Source: Streptomyces cyaneochromogenes
GTDB taxonomy: Bacteria > Actinomycetota > Actinomycetes > Streptomycetales > Streptomycetaceae
NCBI RefSeq assembly: GCF_003963535.1
Contig: NZ_CP034539.1
Coordinates: 9,176,001 to 9,240,000 of the forward strand
Direction of reading: 5' to 3'
Length of the DNA stretch: 64,000 nt
Shown: one piece after another, positions 1-7,007 of the stretch
How the letters are laid out: each line of letters begins with the position of its first letter
How positions within the stretch are numbered: the first letter of the stretch is position 1
Notes under the pieces: generated by a model
What the model was told of the DNA's origin: nothing
Seen by the model: only the letters and a program-made list of their open reading frames with translations
The model's database searches: none
Program-made: the position numbers and the translations under genes

Positions 1-133
1 CACCGAGTTCGCGCTCCAGATTGCGCACGGTCTCGCTGAGCGCGGGCTGGGACAGATGCAGTTCCTCGGCGGCCCGCCGCAGCGACCCCAACCGGGTGAC
101 GGCGGCGATGTATTCGAGCTGTTCGATACGCAC
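1..133 (-). CDS. LysR-family transcriptional regulator, N-terminal part (cut by window edge)
   Basis: Only the first 44 codons lie in the window. They read as a LysR winged helix-turn-helix, with IEQLEYIAAV, then RRAAEELHLSQPALSETVRN and LERELG, which is the signature DNA-binding segment of the family. I chose the GTG at 133 because LysR proteins normally begin directly with this block; an in-frame ATG at 211 would add 26 residues with no family resemblance. The gene is divergent from the Cys-rich leader peptide and sfnG, so by inference it regulates the sulfone/sulfonate genes or itself. The effector domain is outside the window, so the ligand cannot be guessed. Confidence 0.85.
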   Translation of the reverse strand, partial: MRIEQLEYIAAVTRLGSLRRAAEELHLSQPALSETVRNLERELG

Positions 134-233
134 GACAGGAGAGTGCTGCCGGCCGTCCACCGGGTTCAAGGGAATCCCTGTCACAACCTCGTGAATACCG
201 ACTCTCAGCATGTGGAATCACCACCGGGCATTC

Positions 234-263
234 TTGACCGGCCGGACCCCCTGCTGTTTTGAT
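234..263 (+). promoter_or_regulatory. Probable promoter of the sfnG leader transcript
   Basis: TTGACC at 234-239 and TTTGAT at 258-263 are separated by 18 bases and resemble a housekeeping-sigma promoter. The expected start of transcription falls about 7 bases after the -10, at or next to the ATG of the leader peptide at 271. There is no convincing ribosome binding site before that ATG, so the leader may be translated from a leaderless mRNA. The -10 match is only moderate. Confidence 0.5.
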
Positions 264-270
264 CGATGAC

Positions 271-351
271 ATGAAGCGACTGGACCTCACGCAGCGACGC
301 CATGTCGATCTCGCGCGTGTCTCCAGCTCCTGCTGTCGCTGTCGGGCCTGA
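271..351 (+). CDS. Cys-rich leader peptide of the actinobacterial RHxDLxRV type
   Basis: This is a 26-residue ORF. It carries the core RRHVDLARVSS followed by SCCRCRA, with three cysteines in the last six residues before TGA. Short peptides with a conserved R-H-[VI]-D-L-x-R-V block and terminal cysteines precede sulfur-assimilation genes in many actinobacteria and are thought to act as cysteine-sensing attenuation peptides. The position here fits that role: it lies about 200 bases before sfnG, and a perfect hairpin follows the stop codon by six bases. By inference, ribosome stalling at the Cys codons under cysteine shortage would alter downstream folding and raise sfnG expression. Confidence 0.82.
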   Translation: MKRLDLTQRRHVDLARVSSSCCRCRA

Positions 352-357
352 GCGCAC

Positions 358-372
358 CGAGGGAAACCCTCG
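358..372 (+). promoter_or_regulatory. Hairpin directly after the leader peptide (candidate attenuator element)
   Basis: CGAGGG and CCCTCG form a perfect 6-bp stem around an AAA loop, starting six bases after the leader stop. A ribosome finishing the leader would cover its left arm, so it is well placed to respond to leader translation. The rest of the gap to sfnG (373-549) has a weaker self-complementary stretch at about 511-531 (CACGCG/CGCGTG around CGCGCCTTTTT) that might be the alternative structure. Confidence 0.45.
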
Positions 373-549
373 CACTCGCGCCGCTCTCTCTTCGCGCATT
401 TCACCGCCGGCAGATTTCCGTCGTGATGCGGCTCTTGATTTCGGCTTTCCCCGGGACGGCGTTCCCGCCCGCCCGAATCCCGGTCACTGAACACGTTTCC
501 CTGCCACGCGCGCGCCTTTTTCGCGTGCGCAGTCATGCCAGGAGCTCCC

Positions 550-1704
550 ATGCCCGTCCCAACCGGATCCGACCCCGTCCGCTTCGCCTACTGGGTCCCG
601 AACGTCAGCGGTGGCCTGGTCACCAGCACCATCGAGCAGCGCACCGACTGGGGCTACGACTACAACCGCGAACTGGCCGTCCTCGCCGAGAACAACGGCT
701 TCGACTACGCCCTCAGCCAGGTCCGCTACATGGCCAGCCACGGCGCCGAGTTCCAGCACGAGTCGACCAGCTTCAGCCTCGCCCTGTTGCTCGCCACCCA
801 GCGCCTGAAGGTCATCGCCGCCGTCCACCCCGGCCTGTGGCACCCCGGTGTCCTCGCCAAGCTCGGCGCCACCGCCGACCATCTGTCGAACGGCCGCTTC
901 GCCGTCAACGTCGTCAGCGGCTGGTTCAAGGGCGAGTTCACCGCCCTCGGCGAGCCCTGGCTGGAGCACGACGAGCGCTACCGCCGCTCGGAGGAGTTCA
1001 TCCGCGCCCTGCGTCAGATCTGGACCGAGGACCACACCGAACTCGCCGGTGACTTCTACCGGTTGCGCGACTTCTCCCTCAAGCCCAAGCCGCTCAACAC
1101 TCCCGAACGCCCGCACCCCGAGATCTTCCAGGGAGGCAACTCCACCGCCGCCCGCGCCATGGCCGGCCGCGTCTCCGACTGGTACTTCAGCAACGGCAAG
1201 GACTTCGACGGCGTCACCGAGCAGATCAACGACGTCCGCGCCGCCGCCCAAGCGGGCCGTACGGCACCCAGGTTCGGCCTCAACGGATTCCTCATCGCCC
1301 GCGACACCGAGGCCGAGGCCCGCGACACGCTCCGTGAGATCGTCGCCAAGGCCGACACCGAGGCCGTCCACGGCTTCCGCGACGCCGTCCAGCAGGCCGG
1401 CCCGTCCACCGGCGACGGCAAGGGCATGTGGCAGGACTCCGGTTTCGAGGACCTCGTCCAGTACAACAACGACGGCTTCCGCACGGGCCTGATCGGCACG
1501 CCCGAGCAGATCGCCATGGGGGTCCCCCCGGCCGAAGGCTGGGGGAGGATCGTCGCCTACAAGCGGCTCGGCGTCGACCTCTTGCTCCTCGGCTTCCTGC
1601 ACTACCTGGAGGAGGTCGAGTACTTCGGCAAGCGGGTGCTGCCGCTCGTCCGGGAACTGGAAGCCCAGGAAGCCGCGTCCGCCCCCGTCGCCGCCCGCGC
1701 CTGA
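550..1704 (+). CDS. sfnG: FMNH2-dependent dimethylsulfone monooxygenase SfnG
   Basis: This 384-residue luciferase-like (LLM) flavin monooxygenase oxidises dimethylsulfone to methanesulfinate with FMNH2 from a partner reductase. The family match is strong and runs end to end: FAYWVPNVSGGLV, EFQHES, NVVSGWFKGEF, WLEHDERYRRSEEFIR, FQGGNSTAARAMA, NGFLIARDT and GFLHYLEEVEYFGKRVLPL. I chose the ATG at 550 because AGGAG lies 5 bases before it; the ATG at 535 has none. Near residue 325 a block MGVPPAEGWG interrupts the usual TPEQIAERIVAYK sequence. This is an in-frame palindromic insertion, listed separately. The reductase follows after 53 bases. Confidence 0.93.
   Translation: MPVPTGSDPVRFAYWVPNVSGGLVTSTIEQRTDWGYDYNRELAVLAENNGFDYALSQVRYMASHGAEFQHESTSFSLALLLATQRLKVIAAVHPGLWHPGVLAKLGATADHLSNGRFAVNVVSGWFKGEFTALGEPWLEHDERYRRSEEFIRALRQIWTEDHTELAGDFYRLRDFSLKPKPLNTPERPHPEIFQGGNSTAARAMAGRVSDWYFSNGKDFDGVTEQINDVRAAAQAGRTAPRFGLNGFLIARDTEAEARDTLREIVAKADTEAVHGFRDAVQQAGPSTGDGKGMWQDSGFEDLVQYNNDGFRTGLIGTPEQIAMGVPPAEGWGRIVAYKRLGVDLLLLGFLHYLEEVEYFGKRVLPLVRELEAQEAASAPVAARA
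1516..1547. repeat. Intragenic palindromic repeat inserted in frame in sfnG
   Basis: CCCCCGGCC (1525-1533), a GAA loop and GGCTGGGGG (1537-1545) form a 9-bp stem with one G-U pair. Together with the flanking GGGGGTCC it adds about ten codons that SfnG homologues lack at this point. Very similar GGTCCCCCC-GGCCGAAGGC-TGGGGGAG elements recur in Streptomyces genomes, mostly between genes; that recollection is from general knowledge and was not searched. The reading frame is kept open across the element. Confidence 0.65.
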
Positions 1705-1757
1705 CTTACGGCAGGGCCCAGCCGCCCGCATCCGACACGCTCTTGAGAGGTCCTCGC

Positions 1758-2315
1758 ATGGCCACCGTCCTGTCCGTCTCCGGAAGCCCCTCCGCCACCT
1801 CCCGCACCGCCCGGCTGCTGCGCCACCTCGACGACCGGCTCGCGGCCCAGGGGCACGAGGTGATCCCGTTCGACGTCCGCGCGCTCCCGCCCGAGGCCCT
1901 GCTGTACGCCGACTTCGGCCACCCGGCGATCGTCGAGGCCACCGCCCTGTTCGAGCGCGCCGACGGGGTCGTGATCGGCACGCCGGTCTACAAGGCCGCC
2001 TACTCCGGCCTGCTGAAGGCGCTGCTCGACCTGCTCCCGCAGTACGCGCTGGCGGGCAAGACCGTCCTCCCGCTGGCCACGGGCGGCACCACCGCCCACG
2101 TCCTGGCCATCGACTACGCCCTGCGCCCGGTGCTGAACTCCATGGGCCCCGCCCACATCACGCCGGGCTGGTTCACCCTCGACAAGGACATCAACGTGGG
2201 CGAGAACGGCACCCTGACCGTCGCACCGGGCGCCGCCGAGGCGCTCGCCCACGTCACCGACCAGTTCTCGCTCGCCCTCGGCGGCCGCCCGACCCTGCTG
2301 GCGGCCACCGGATGA
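1758..2315 (+). CDS. NADPH-dependent FMN reductase, SsuE/MsuE type
   Basis: This 185-residue flavodoxin-like reductase supplies reduced FMN to the monooxygenases around it. It shows the N-terminal flavin phosphate loop VLSVSGSPSATSRTARLL, then GVVIGTPVYKAAYSGLLKALLDLLP, typical of the SsuE group, and VLPLATGGTTAHVLAIDYALRPVLNSMG. An AGAGG-rich site precedes the ATG. The stop overlaps the next start (ATGA at 2312-2315), so it is translationally coupled to the broken sfnB-like gene. The role as partner of SfnG and SsuD is inferred from position and family. Confidence 0.88.
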   Translation: MATVLSVSGSPSATSRTARLLRHLDDRLAAQGHEVIPFDVRALPPEALLYADFGHPAIVEATALFERADGVVIGTPVYKAAYSGLLKALLDLLPQYALAGKTVLPLATGGTTAHVLAIDYALRPVLNSMGPAHITPGWFTLDKDINVGENGTLTVAPGAAEALAHVTDQFSLALGGRPTLLAATG

Positions 2316-3560
2316 GCGCCGCCACGGTGATCGCCGACGACGCCGAGGCTCTCGCCGTCGCCGCCGAACTGGCCGCGGACTTCCGCAAGGACGCCGCCGA
2401 GCGGGACGCGCGGCGCCGGCTCCCGCACGCGGAACTCCAGCGGCTTTCCGCCTCCGGGCTGCTCGGGGTGACGGTGCCGGCGCAGTTCGGCGGCGCGGAC
2501 GTGCGTACGGAGACTCTCGCCGAGATCTTCCGGGTGCTCGCGTCGGCCGACGCCAGCATCGCGCAGATACCGCAGAGCCACTTCGTCTACGTCAACGTGC
2601 TGCGTCGGCAGGGCACGGGGGAGCAGCAGGAGTTCTTCTTCGGCGAGGTGCTGGCGGGGAAACGGTTCGGCAACGCCCAGTCCGAGGCGGGCACCAGCCA
2701 CGTACAGGACATCCGTACGCGGCTCGCGCGGCGCCCTGACGGGTCGTACGACCTCGACGGCGTCAAGCACTACTCCACCGGTGCTCTGTTCGCCGACTGG
2801 ATCCCCGTCCTCGCCCGCGCCGCCACGACAACCTGCACGTGGCGTACGTTCCGCGCGACGCGCCCGGCGTCACCGTCGTGGACGACTGGGACGGCATGGG
2901 GCAGCGCACCACAGCCAGCGGAACCGTCCGCCTGGAGGCGGTGCCCGTGCCCGCCGACCGGGTGGTGGCGCACCACCTCACCTTTGAGGGGCCCCAACTC
3001 CATGGCGCCGTGGCCCAGTTGCTGCACGCCGCCATCGACGCGGGGATCGCCTCCGCGGCGCTGGCCGAGGCCGTGGAGTTCGTCCGCACGAAGAGCCGCC
3101 CCTGGTTCGAGAGCGTCGGCGAAGGCCACGCGACCGCCGCCGAGGACCCCCTGCTGGTCCAGCGCTTCGGAGAACTGGCGATCCGGGTACGCGCCGCCGA
3201 CGCGCTGCTCGTCACCGCGGCCCGTGCCGTGGACGCCGCCCGTGCCGACCTGACGGACGACTCCGCGGCCGAGGCCTCCATCGCCGTGGCCGCCGCCAAG
3301 GTGACGGCGGCTCAGGCGGCCGTGGAGATCGGCAGCGCGCTGTTCGAGGTCGCCGGCACCCGGTCGGCGCTCGACTCCCTGGGCTTGCACCGCCATTGGC
3401 GCGACGCCCGCACCCGCCCACCCGTCGCCCGACCGCCGCCCCTCAATGAGGCGCTTCGCGCCGCCCCTTTCGATGGCACGACCCGGCCCGCTGGAAGGTC
3501 CAGCACATCGGCCGCTACGTGCTGCGCGGCGTCAAGCCGCCCCGACACGGCCTGCTGTGA
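2312..3560 (+). pseudogene. SfnB-family sulfur-acquisition flavoprotein (acyl-CoA dehydrogenase fold), frameshifted
   Basis: The SfnB/DszC-like sequence runs in three frames. Frame one carries the start to about 2820 (VTVPAQFGGADV, FGNAQSEAG, DGVKHYSTGALFADWIPVLARA). One base then appears to be missing, and homology resumes in another frame with NLHVAYVPRDAPGVTVVDDW, FEGPQLHG, FVRTKSRPWFES and DSLGLHRHWRDARTR to about 3418. A stretch of about 59 bases (3419-3476) replaces the expected THTLHDP segment, and the true C-terminus (DPARWKVQHIGRYVLRG, PPRHGLL, stop at 3558-3560) follows in a third frame. It is a former FMNH2/FAD-dependent sulfur monooxygenase of about 410 residues. Unless the first lesion is a sequencing error, the gene is dead; the second lesion alone would spoil only the tail. 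Confidence 0.85.
3419..3476. repeat. Foreign GC-rich insert inside the sfnB-like gene
   Basis: Roughly 59 bases interrupt an otherwise collinear C-terminus. Part of the insert is self-complementary (GGCGC-TTC-GCGCC) and is flanked by CGCCCC-type runs, as in short palindromic repeats of Streptomyces. The net addition is two bases modulo three, which shifts the frame. The boundaries are estimated from protein homology on either side and could be off by several bases. Confidence 0.45.
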
Positions 3561-3615
3561 CGAACGAACTCGCTACGAACGCCCCGATATGAACGACCGC
3601 GATCGGAGACCCCCC

Positions 3616-4794
3616 ATGCCCCTCACCTTCCACTGGTTCCTGCCCACCAACGGCGACAGCCGCCACGTCGTCGGCGGCGGCCACGGCACCCCCGCCACGG
3701 TGTCCGGTCGGGACCGGCCGCCGACGGTCGCCTATCTGAGCCAGATCGCCCGTGCCGCCGAGGACCTGGGCTTCGTCGGCGCGCTCACGCCCACGGGTGC
3801 CTGGTGCGAGGACGCATGGCTCACGACCGCCATGGTCAGTCAGCACACCGAGCGGCTGAAGTTCCTGGTCGCCTTCCGGCCCGGCTTCGTCTCGCCGACC
3901 CTCGCCGCGCAGATGGCGTCCACCTTCCAGCGGCAGTCCGGCGGACGGCTGCTGCTGAACGTGGTCACGGGAGGGGAGAGCCACGAGCAGCGCGCCTACG
4001 GCGACTTCCTCGACAAGGACGACCGTTACCGCCGTACCGGTGAATTCCTCCAGATCGTCCGGGGGCTGTGGGAAGGCAGGACCGTCGACCTGGTCGGCGA
4101 GCACCTCCAGGTCGAGGACGCGAAGCTGGCCCGGGTGCCCGACCCGGTTCCCGAGGTGTACTTCGGCGGATCCTCGCCCATCGCCGGACAGGTCGCCGCA
4201 CGCCATGTCGACGTCTACCTCACCTGGGGCGAACCGCCGGCCGACGTCGCCCGGAAAATCGCCTGGATCCGGGGGCTGGCCGAGAAGGAGGGCCGCAGCG
4301 TCCGCTTCGGGATCCGGCTGCACGTCATCACCCGGGACACCGCCGAGCAGGCGTGGGCGGAGGCCCGGCGGCTGTTGGCCGGCTTCGACACGGAGACGGT
4401 ACGGGCCGTACAGGCCGGACTGGCCCGCAGCGAGTCCGAGGGGCAGCAGCGGATGCTCGCGCTGCACGGCGGCAGCTCCGACGACCTGGAGGTCTACCCG
4501 AACCTGTGGGCGGGCATCGGGCTGGTGCGAGGCGGCGCGGGCACGGCGCTGGTCGGCAGCCACGACGAGGTCGTCGAGCGGATCGCGGAGTACCACCGGC
4601 TGGGCATCGACGAGTTCGTGCTCTCCGGCTATCCGCACCTGGAGGAGGCGTACTGGTTCGGCGAGGGCGTGCTGCCGCGGCTGGAGGCGCAGGGGCTGTG
4701 GACGCACCCCTTCCACGATGCGACGGCCGCACGGACCGTGGCTCAGGTCCCTTTCGTGGAGCGGGAATCAGCCAAGGTGCCGCGCATTCCCTAG
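3616..4794 (+). CDS. ssuD: FMNH2-dependent alkanesulfonate monooxygenase SsuD
   Basis: This 392-residue luciferase-like monooxygenase releases sulfite from aliphatic sulfonates, with FMNH2 from the reductase at 1758. SsuD hallmarks are FHWFLPTNGDSRHV at the N-terminus, LKFLVAFRPGFVSPTLAAQMA, LLLNVVTGGESHEQRAYGD, DDRYRRTGEFL, PEVYFGGSSPIAG, LWAGIGLVRGGAGTALVGSH and EEAYWFGEGVLP. The ATG at 3616 has GGAGA a few bases upstream; an ATG at 3589 in the same frame lacks a site. It lies 55 bases after the broken sfnB-like gene. Its TAG stop (4792-4794) falls inside the left arm of an inverted repeat that is a candidate operator for the next gene. No ssuABC transporter is in the window. Confidence 0.93.
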   Translation: MPLTFHWFLPTNGDSRHVVGGGHGTPATVSGRDRPPTVAYLSQIARAAEDLGFVGALTPTGAWCEDAWLTTAMVSQHTERLKFLVAFRPGFVSPTLAAQMASTFQRQSGGRLLLNVVTGGESHEQRAYGDFLDKDDRYRRTGEFLQIVRGLWEGRTVDLVGEHLQVEDAKLARVPDPVPEVYFGGSSPIAGQVAARHVDVYLTWGEPPADVARKIAWIRGLAEKEGRSVRFGIRLHVITRDTAEQAWAEARRLLAGFDTETVRAVQAGLARSESEGQQRMLALHGGSSDDLEVYPNLWAGIGLVRGGAGTALVGSHDEVVERIAEYHRLGIDEFVLSGYPHLEEAYWFGEGVLPRLEAQGLWTHPFHDATAARTVAQVPFVERESAKVPRIP

Positions 4795-4818
4795 ATTTCC
4801 TATCGATTTACTAGGGAA
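4787..4818. promoter_or_regulatory. Candidate operator of the sulfur genes, copy 1
   Basis: TTCCCTAG (4787-4794) and CTAGGGAA (4811-4818) are perfect 8-bp inverted arms 16 bases apart. Nested inside is CCTA-N9-TAGG at 4799-4815, which reappears with the same spacing and the same TAGGGAA right side at 6731-6750. The site lies about 100 bases before the DszC/SfnB-like gene and overlaps the end of ssuD. The nearby Rrf2 regulator is the most obvious candidate to bind it. Confidence 0.6.
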
Positions 4819-4916
4819 GTGTTGACCCCCGTCGGTGGAGCGAGTGAGGATGACGCTGACCGGGTCGGCCGGGCAGACCGGGACCGCGTTGTCTTCTGCC
4901 TTGAAGGAAGTCCGCC

Positions 4917-6146
4917 ATGACAACTGCACCACCGGCCGACAAGACGGTCGCAGCGGTGACCGGGCGCTCCGACTGGCCGCACATCGCCCGCGAACTCGCG
5001 GACGATCTGGCCACGGACGCGGTCGAACGCGAGCAGGCCGGCAAGCCTCCGCTCGACGAGGTCGCGCGGCTGCGTGAATCGGGCCTCCTGACGCTGCTCG
5101 TACCCGCCGCACACGGTGGCGGGGGAGCGGACTGGCGTACTGCCTACACGGTCGTCCGGACCGTCGCCGCGGCCGACGGCGCGGTGGCTCATCTGCTGGG
5201 CAGCCACTACTTCCTCTCCTACTGCGCCCGGTTCTTCACGGGCCCCGACCGTGCCGCCCGTGTCGAGCGGGCGTCCGTGGCGGGGCAGTGGTACTGGGGC
5301 GGCGGTATCGCCTCGCACGAACCGCCGCTCATGCTGACCCCGACGACGGACGGCTATCTGCTGGACGGCCATCAGCGGTACGGCTCCGGGGTCGGGGTCG
5401 CCGACCGGCTGCTGGTCCGTGCCGCCGCGCCCGGCACCGGTGAGCCCCTCGCCGTCCTCGTCGACCCCGCCCACCCGGGCCTCATGAGCAGCAGCGGCGG
5501 CGACACCTTCGGGCAACGGCTGGCGGCCGCCGGAAGTATCGGGTTCGACTCCGTGCCGGTCACGGCCGACGACGTACTCGGCTCCCTCTCCCCGGACGAC
5601 GGCGCCCTGTCGCCCTTCGCCGGCCTCGCCGTGCCCACCTCCCGGCTGGTCTCCGCCCAGTTCTGTCTCGGCGTCGCCGAGGGCCTGCTCGGCGAAGTCC
5701 GCGAGCACGGACGCGCGGTGCACAGCCCGTGGCAGCCCTTCTCGCCCCACCCCTGGACGGGAGGCCCGCCCCAGGACCCGTATGTGCTGACCGCGTACGG
5801 CGAACTGGCCGTCTCCGCACGTGCCGCGTCCGCCCTCGCCGACCAGGCGGTGACCGCCCTGACGCACGGCCTCGCGCGCGGCGAGGACCTCGACGACGAG
5901 GAGTGCGCGGAGATAGCGGTCCTCGCGAGCGCGGCCGAGGCCGCCGCCGCCCGGGCCGCGCAGGAGATCACCGCCCGGGCCCTGGACGCCGTCGGGGCGC
6001 ACGCCGCGTTCGCCCGGCACGGCCTGGACCGCTTCTGGCGCGACACCCGCACGCACACCCTGCGTGAGCCGCTCGCCCATCGGCTGCGCGAGGTCGGGGA
6101 CTACTTCCTCAACGGCGCGCACCCTCCCTTCACCCTTCCCGCCTGA
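4917..6146 (+). CDS. SfnB/DszC-like flavin-dependent monooxygenase (acyl-CoA dehydrogenase fold)
   Basis: This 409-residue protein has the full acyl-CoA dehydrogenase fold. The N-terminal helical domain holds LRESGLLTLLVPAAHGGGG and LLGSHYF, the middle beta domain DGYLLDGHQRYGSG and GSIGFDSVPVTADDVLG, and the C-terminal helical domain TRALDAVGAHAAFARHGLDRFWRDTRTHTLREP. In this subfamily the enzyme uses reduced flavin and O2 on organosulfur compounds rather than dehydrogenating CoA esters; that is family knowledge, and the exact substrate is unknown. GAAGGAAG lies about 7 bases before the ATG. It is a diverged paralogue of the broken gene at 2312 and may have made that copy dispensable. Confidence 0.85.
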   Translation: MTTAPPADKTVAAVTGRSDWPHIARELADDLATDAVEREQAGKPPLDEVARLRESGLLTLLVPAAHGGGGADWRTAYTVVRTVAAADGAVAHLLGSHYFLSYCARFFTGPDRAARVERASVAGQWYWGGGIASHEPPLMLTPTTDGYLLDGHQRYGSGVGVADRLLVRAAAPGTGEPLAVLVDPAHPGLMSSSGGDTFGQRLAAAGSIGFDSVPVTADDVLGSLSPDDGALSPFAGLAVPTSRLVSAQFCLGVAEGLLGEVREHGRAVHSPWQPFSPHPWTGGPPQDPYVLTAYGELAVSARAASALADQAVTALTHGLARGEDLDDEECAEIAVLASAAEAAAARAAQEITARALDAVGAHAAFARHGLDRFWRDTRTHTLREPLAHRLREVGDYFLNGAHPPFTLPA

Positions 6147-6196
6147 GCGAGGCCCGGCGGGTGAGGGCCGGCACGGCAGTGATGGATAATCTCGCT

Positions 6197-6655
6197 ATGC
6201 GGATCTCGGCGAGGGCGGACTATGCGGTGCGGGCGGCGTTGGAGCTGGCCGCCGCGGGGGAGGACACCTCGCTCAAGGCCGAGGCGATCGCCGAGGCGCA
6301 GGGCATCCCGCACAAGTTCCTCGAGGGCATCCTCGGCGATCTGCGCCGGGGCGGCCTCGTGATCAGCCAGCGGGGCGGCAAGGGCGGCTACCGGCTCGCC
6401 CGCCCGGCGGACTCGATCCCCATCGCGGACGTGATCCGTGTGGCGGACGGCCCCCTGGTCTCGGTGCGCGGTGTACGCCCGCCCGACCTCTCCTACGTCG
6501 GTCCCGCGGAGTCCCTGCTGCCGCTGTGGATCGCGGTGCGCGCCAACGTCCGCAAGATCCTCGGCGAGGTCACGCTGGCCCATGTGGCCGCGGCCAAACT
6601 GCCCGACGACGTCCTGAGCCTCGCGGACGACCCCGAGGCGTGGACGAACCCCTGA
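6197..6655 (+). CDS. Rrf2-family transcriptional regulator without cysteines
   Basis: This is a 152-residue Rrf2 protein. The winged helix is at residues 1-60 (ISARADYAVRAALELA, AIAEAQGIPHKFLEGILGDLRRGGLV), followed by the wing QRGGKGGYRLARP and the dimer helix. It contains no cysteine, so unlike IscR, NsrR or RsrR it cannot ligate an Fe-S cluster through Cys. In that respect it resembles CymR, the cysteine-metabolism repressor that works with CysK. I start it at the ATG at 6197 (MRISARADYAV), the usual Rrf2 start; earlier in-frame starts only add unconserved residues. A GATAAT -10-like sequence lies just upstream. By inference it controls the organosulfur genes through the CCTA-N9-TAGG sites. 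Confidence 0.85.
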   Translation: MRISARADYAVRAALELAAAGEDTSLKAEAIAEAQGIPHKFLEGILGDLRRGGLVISQRGGKGGYRLARPADSIPIADVIRVADGPLVSVRGVRPPDLSYVGPAESLLPLWIAVRANVRKILGEVTLAHVAAAKLPDDVLSLADDPEAWTNP

Positions 6656-6730
6656 CCCCGCCCGGCGTCTCAATGCTCGGCGGCCCTCTTGACGCGGCTC
6701 GGATCCGGCCCGACACTCCAGTACGGGAAT

Positions 6731-6750
6731 CCTAGTGAATTGGTAGGGAA
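6731..6750. promoter_or_regulatory. Candidate operator of the sulfur genes, copy 2
   Basis: CCTA-N9-TAGG at 6731-6747, extended to TAGGGAA, matches copy 1 at 4799 in arms, spacing, the right flank and the inner GAnTT. It ends 2 bases before the ATG of the second leader peptide, so a bound protein would block transcription or early translation of the leader and the thiol enzyme behind it. Confidence 0.6.
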
Positions 6751-6752
6751 AT

Positions 6753-6917
6753 ATGGGCCGCTCCGCGCTGGACCTCGGCAGTGACACGGTCCGTGTCGCC
6801 GTCCGGCCGCTGCCCCTCCTGCCCCTGCTGACGTCCCGTCGCCACATCGACCTCGAGCGTGTGTGCAGTGCGGCGCATTCCCCGCACGGTGCGGGCGGCG
6901 CGACAGCCCGCCCCTGA
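6753..6917 (+). CDS. Second leader peptide with RRHIDLERVC motif
   Basis: This 54-residue ORF contains TSRRHIDLERVCSAA, the same block as the leader at 271 (R-R-H-[IV]-D-L-x-R-V followed by Cys). It differs in being longer at both ends and having a single Cys codon. No other in-frame ATG, GTG or TTG lies closer to the motif. It ends 90 bases before the glutathionyl-hydroquinone-reductase-like gene. The motif supports a cysteine- or thiol-responsive leader, but the single Cys makes the attenuation argument weaker than for the first copy. Confidence 0.65.
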   Translation: MGRSALDLGSDTVRVAVRPLPLLPLLTSRRHIDLERVCSAAHSPHGAGGATARP

Positions 6918-7007
6918 ACCTCACCTCACGTATCGCATTCCGGCCGCGCCGAAGCCGCCGCGCGCCATCGCCGTCGTATGCCCGTGACCGAGTACCCAGG
7001 GAGACGT

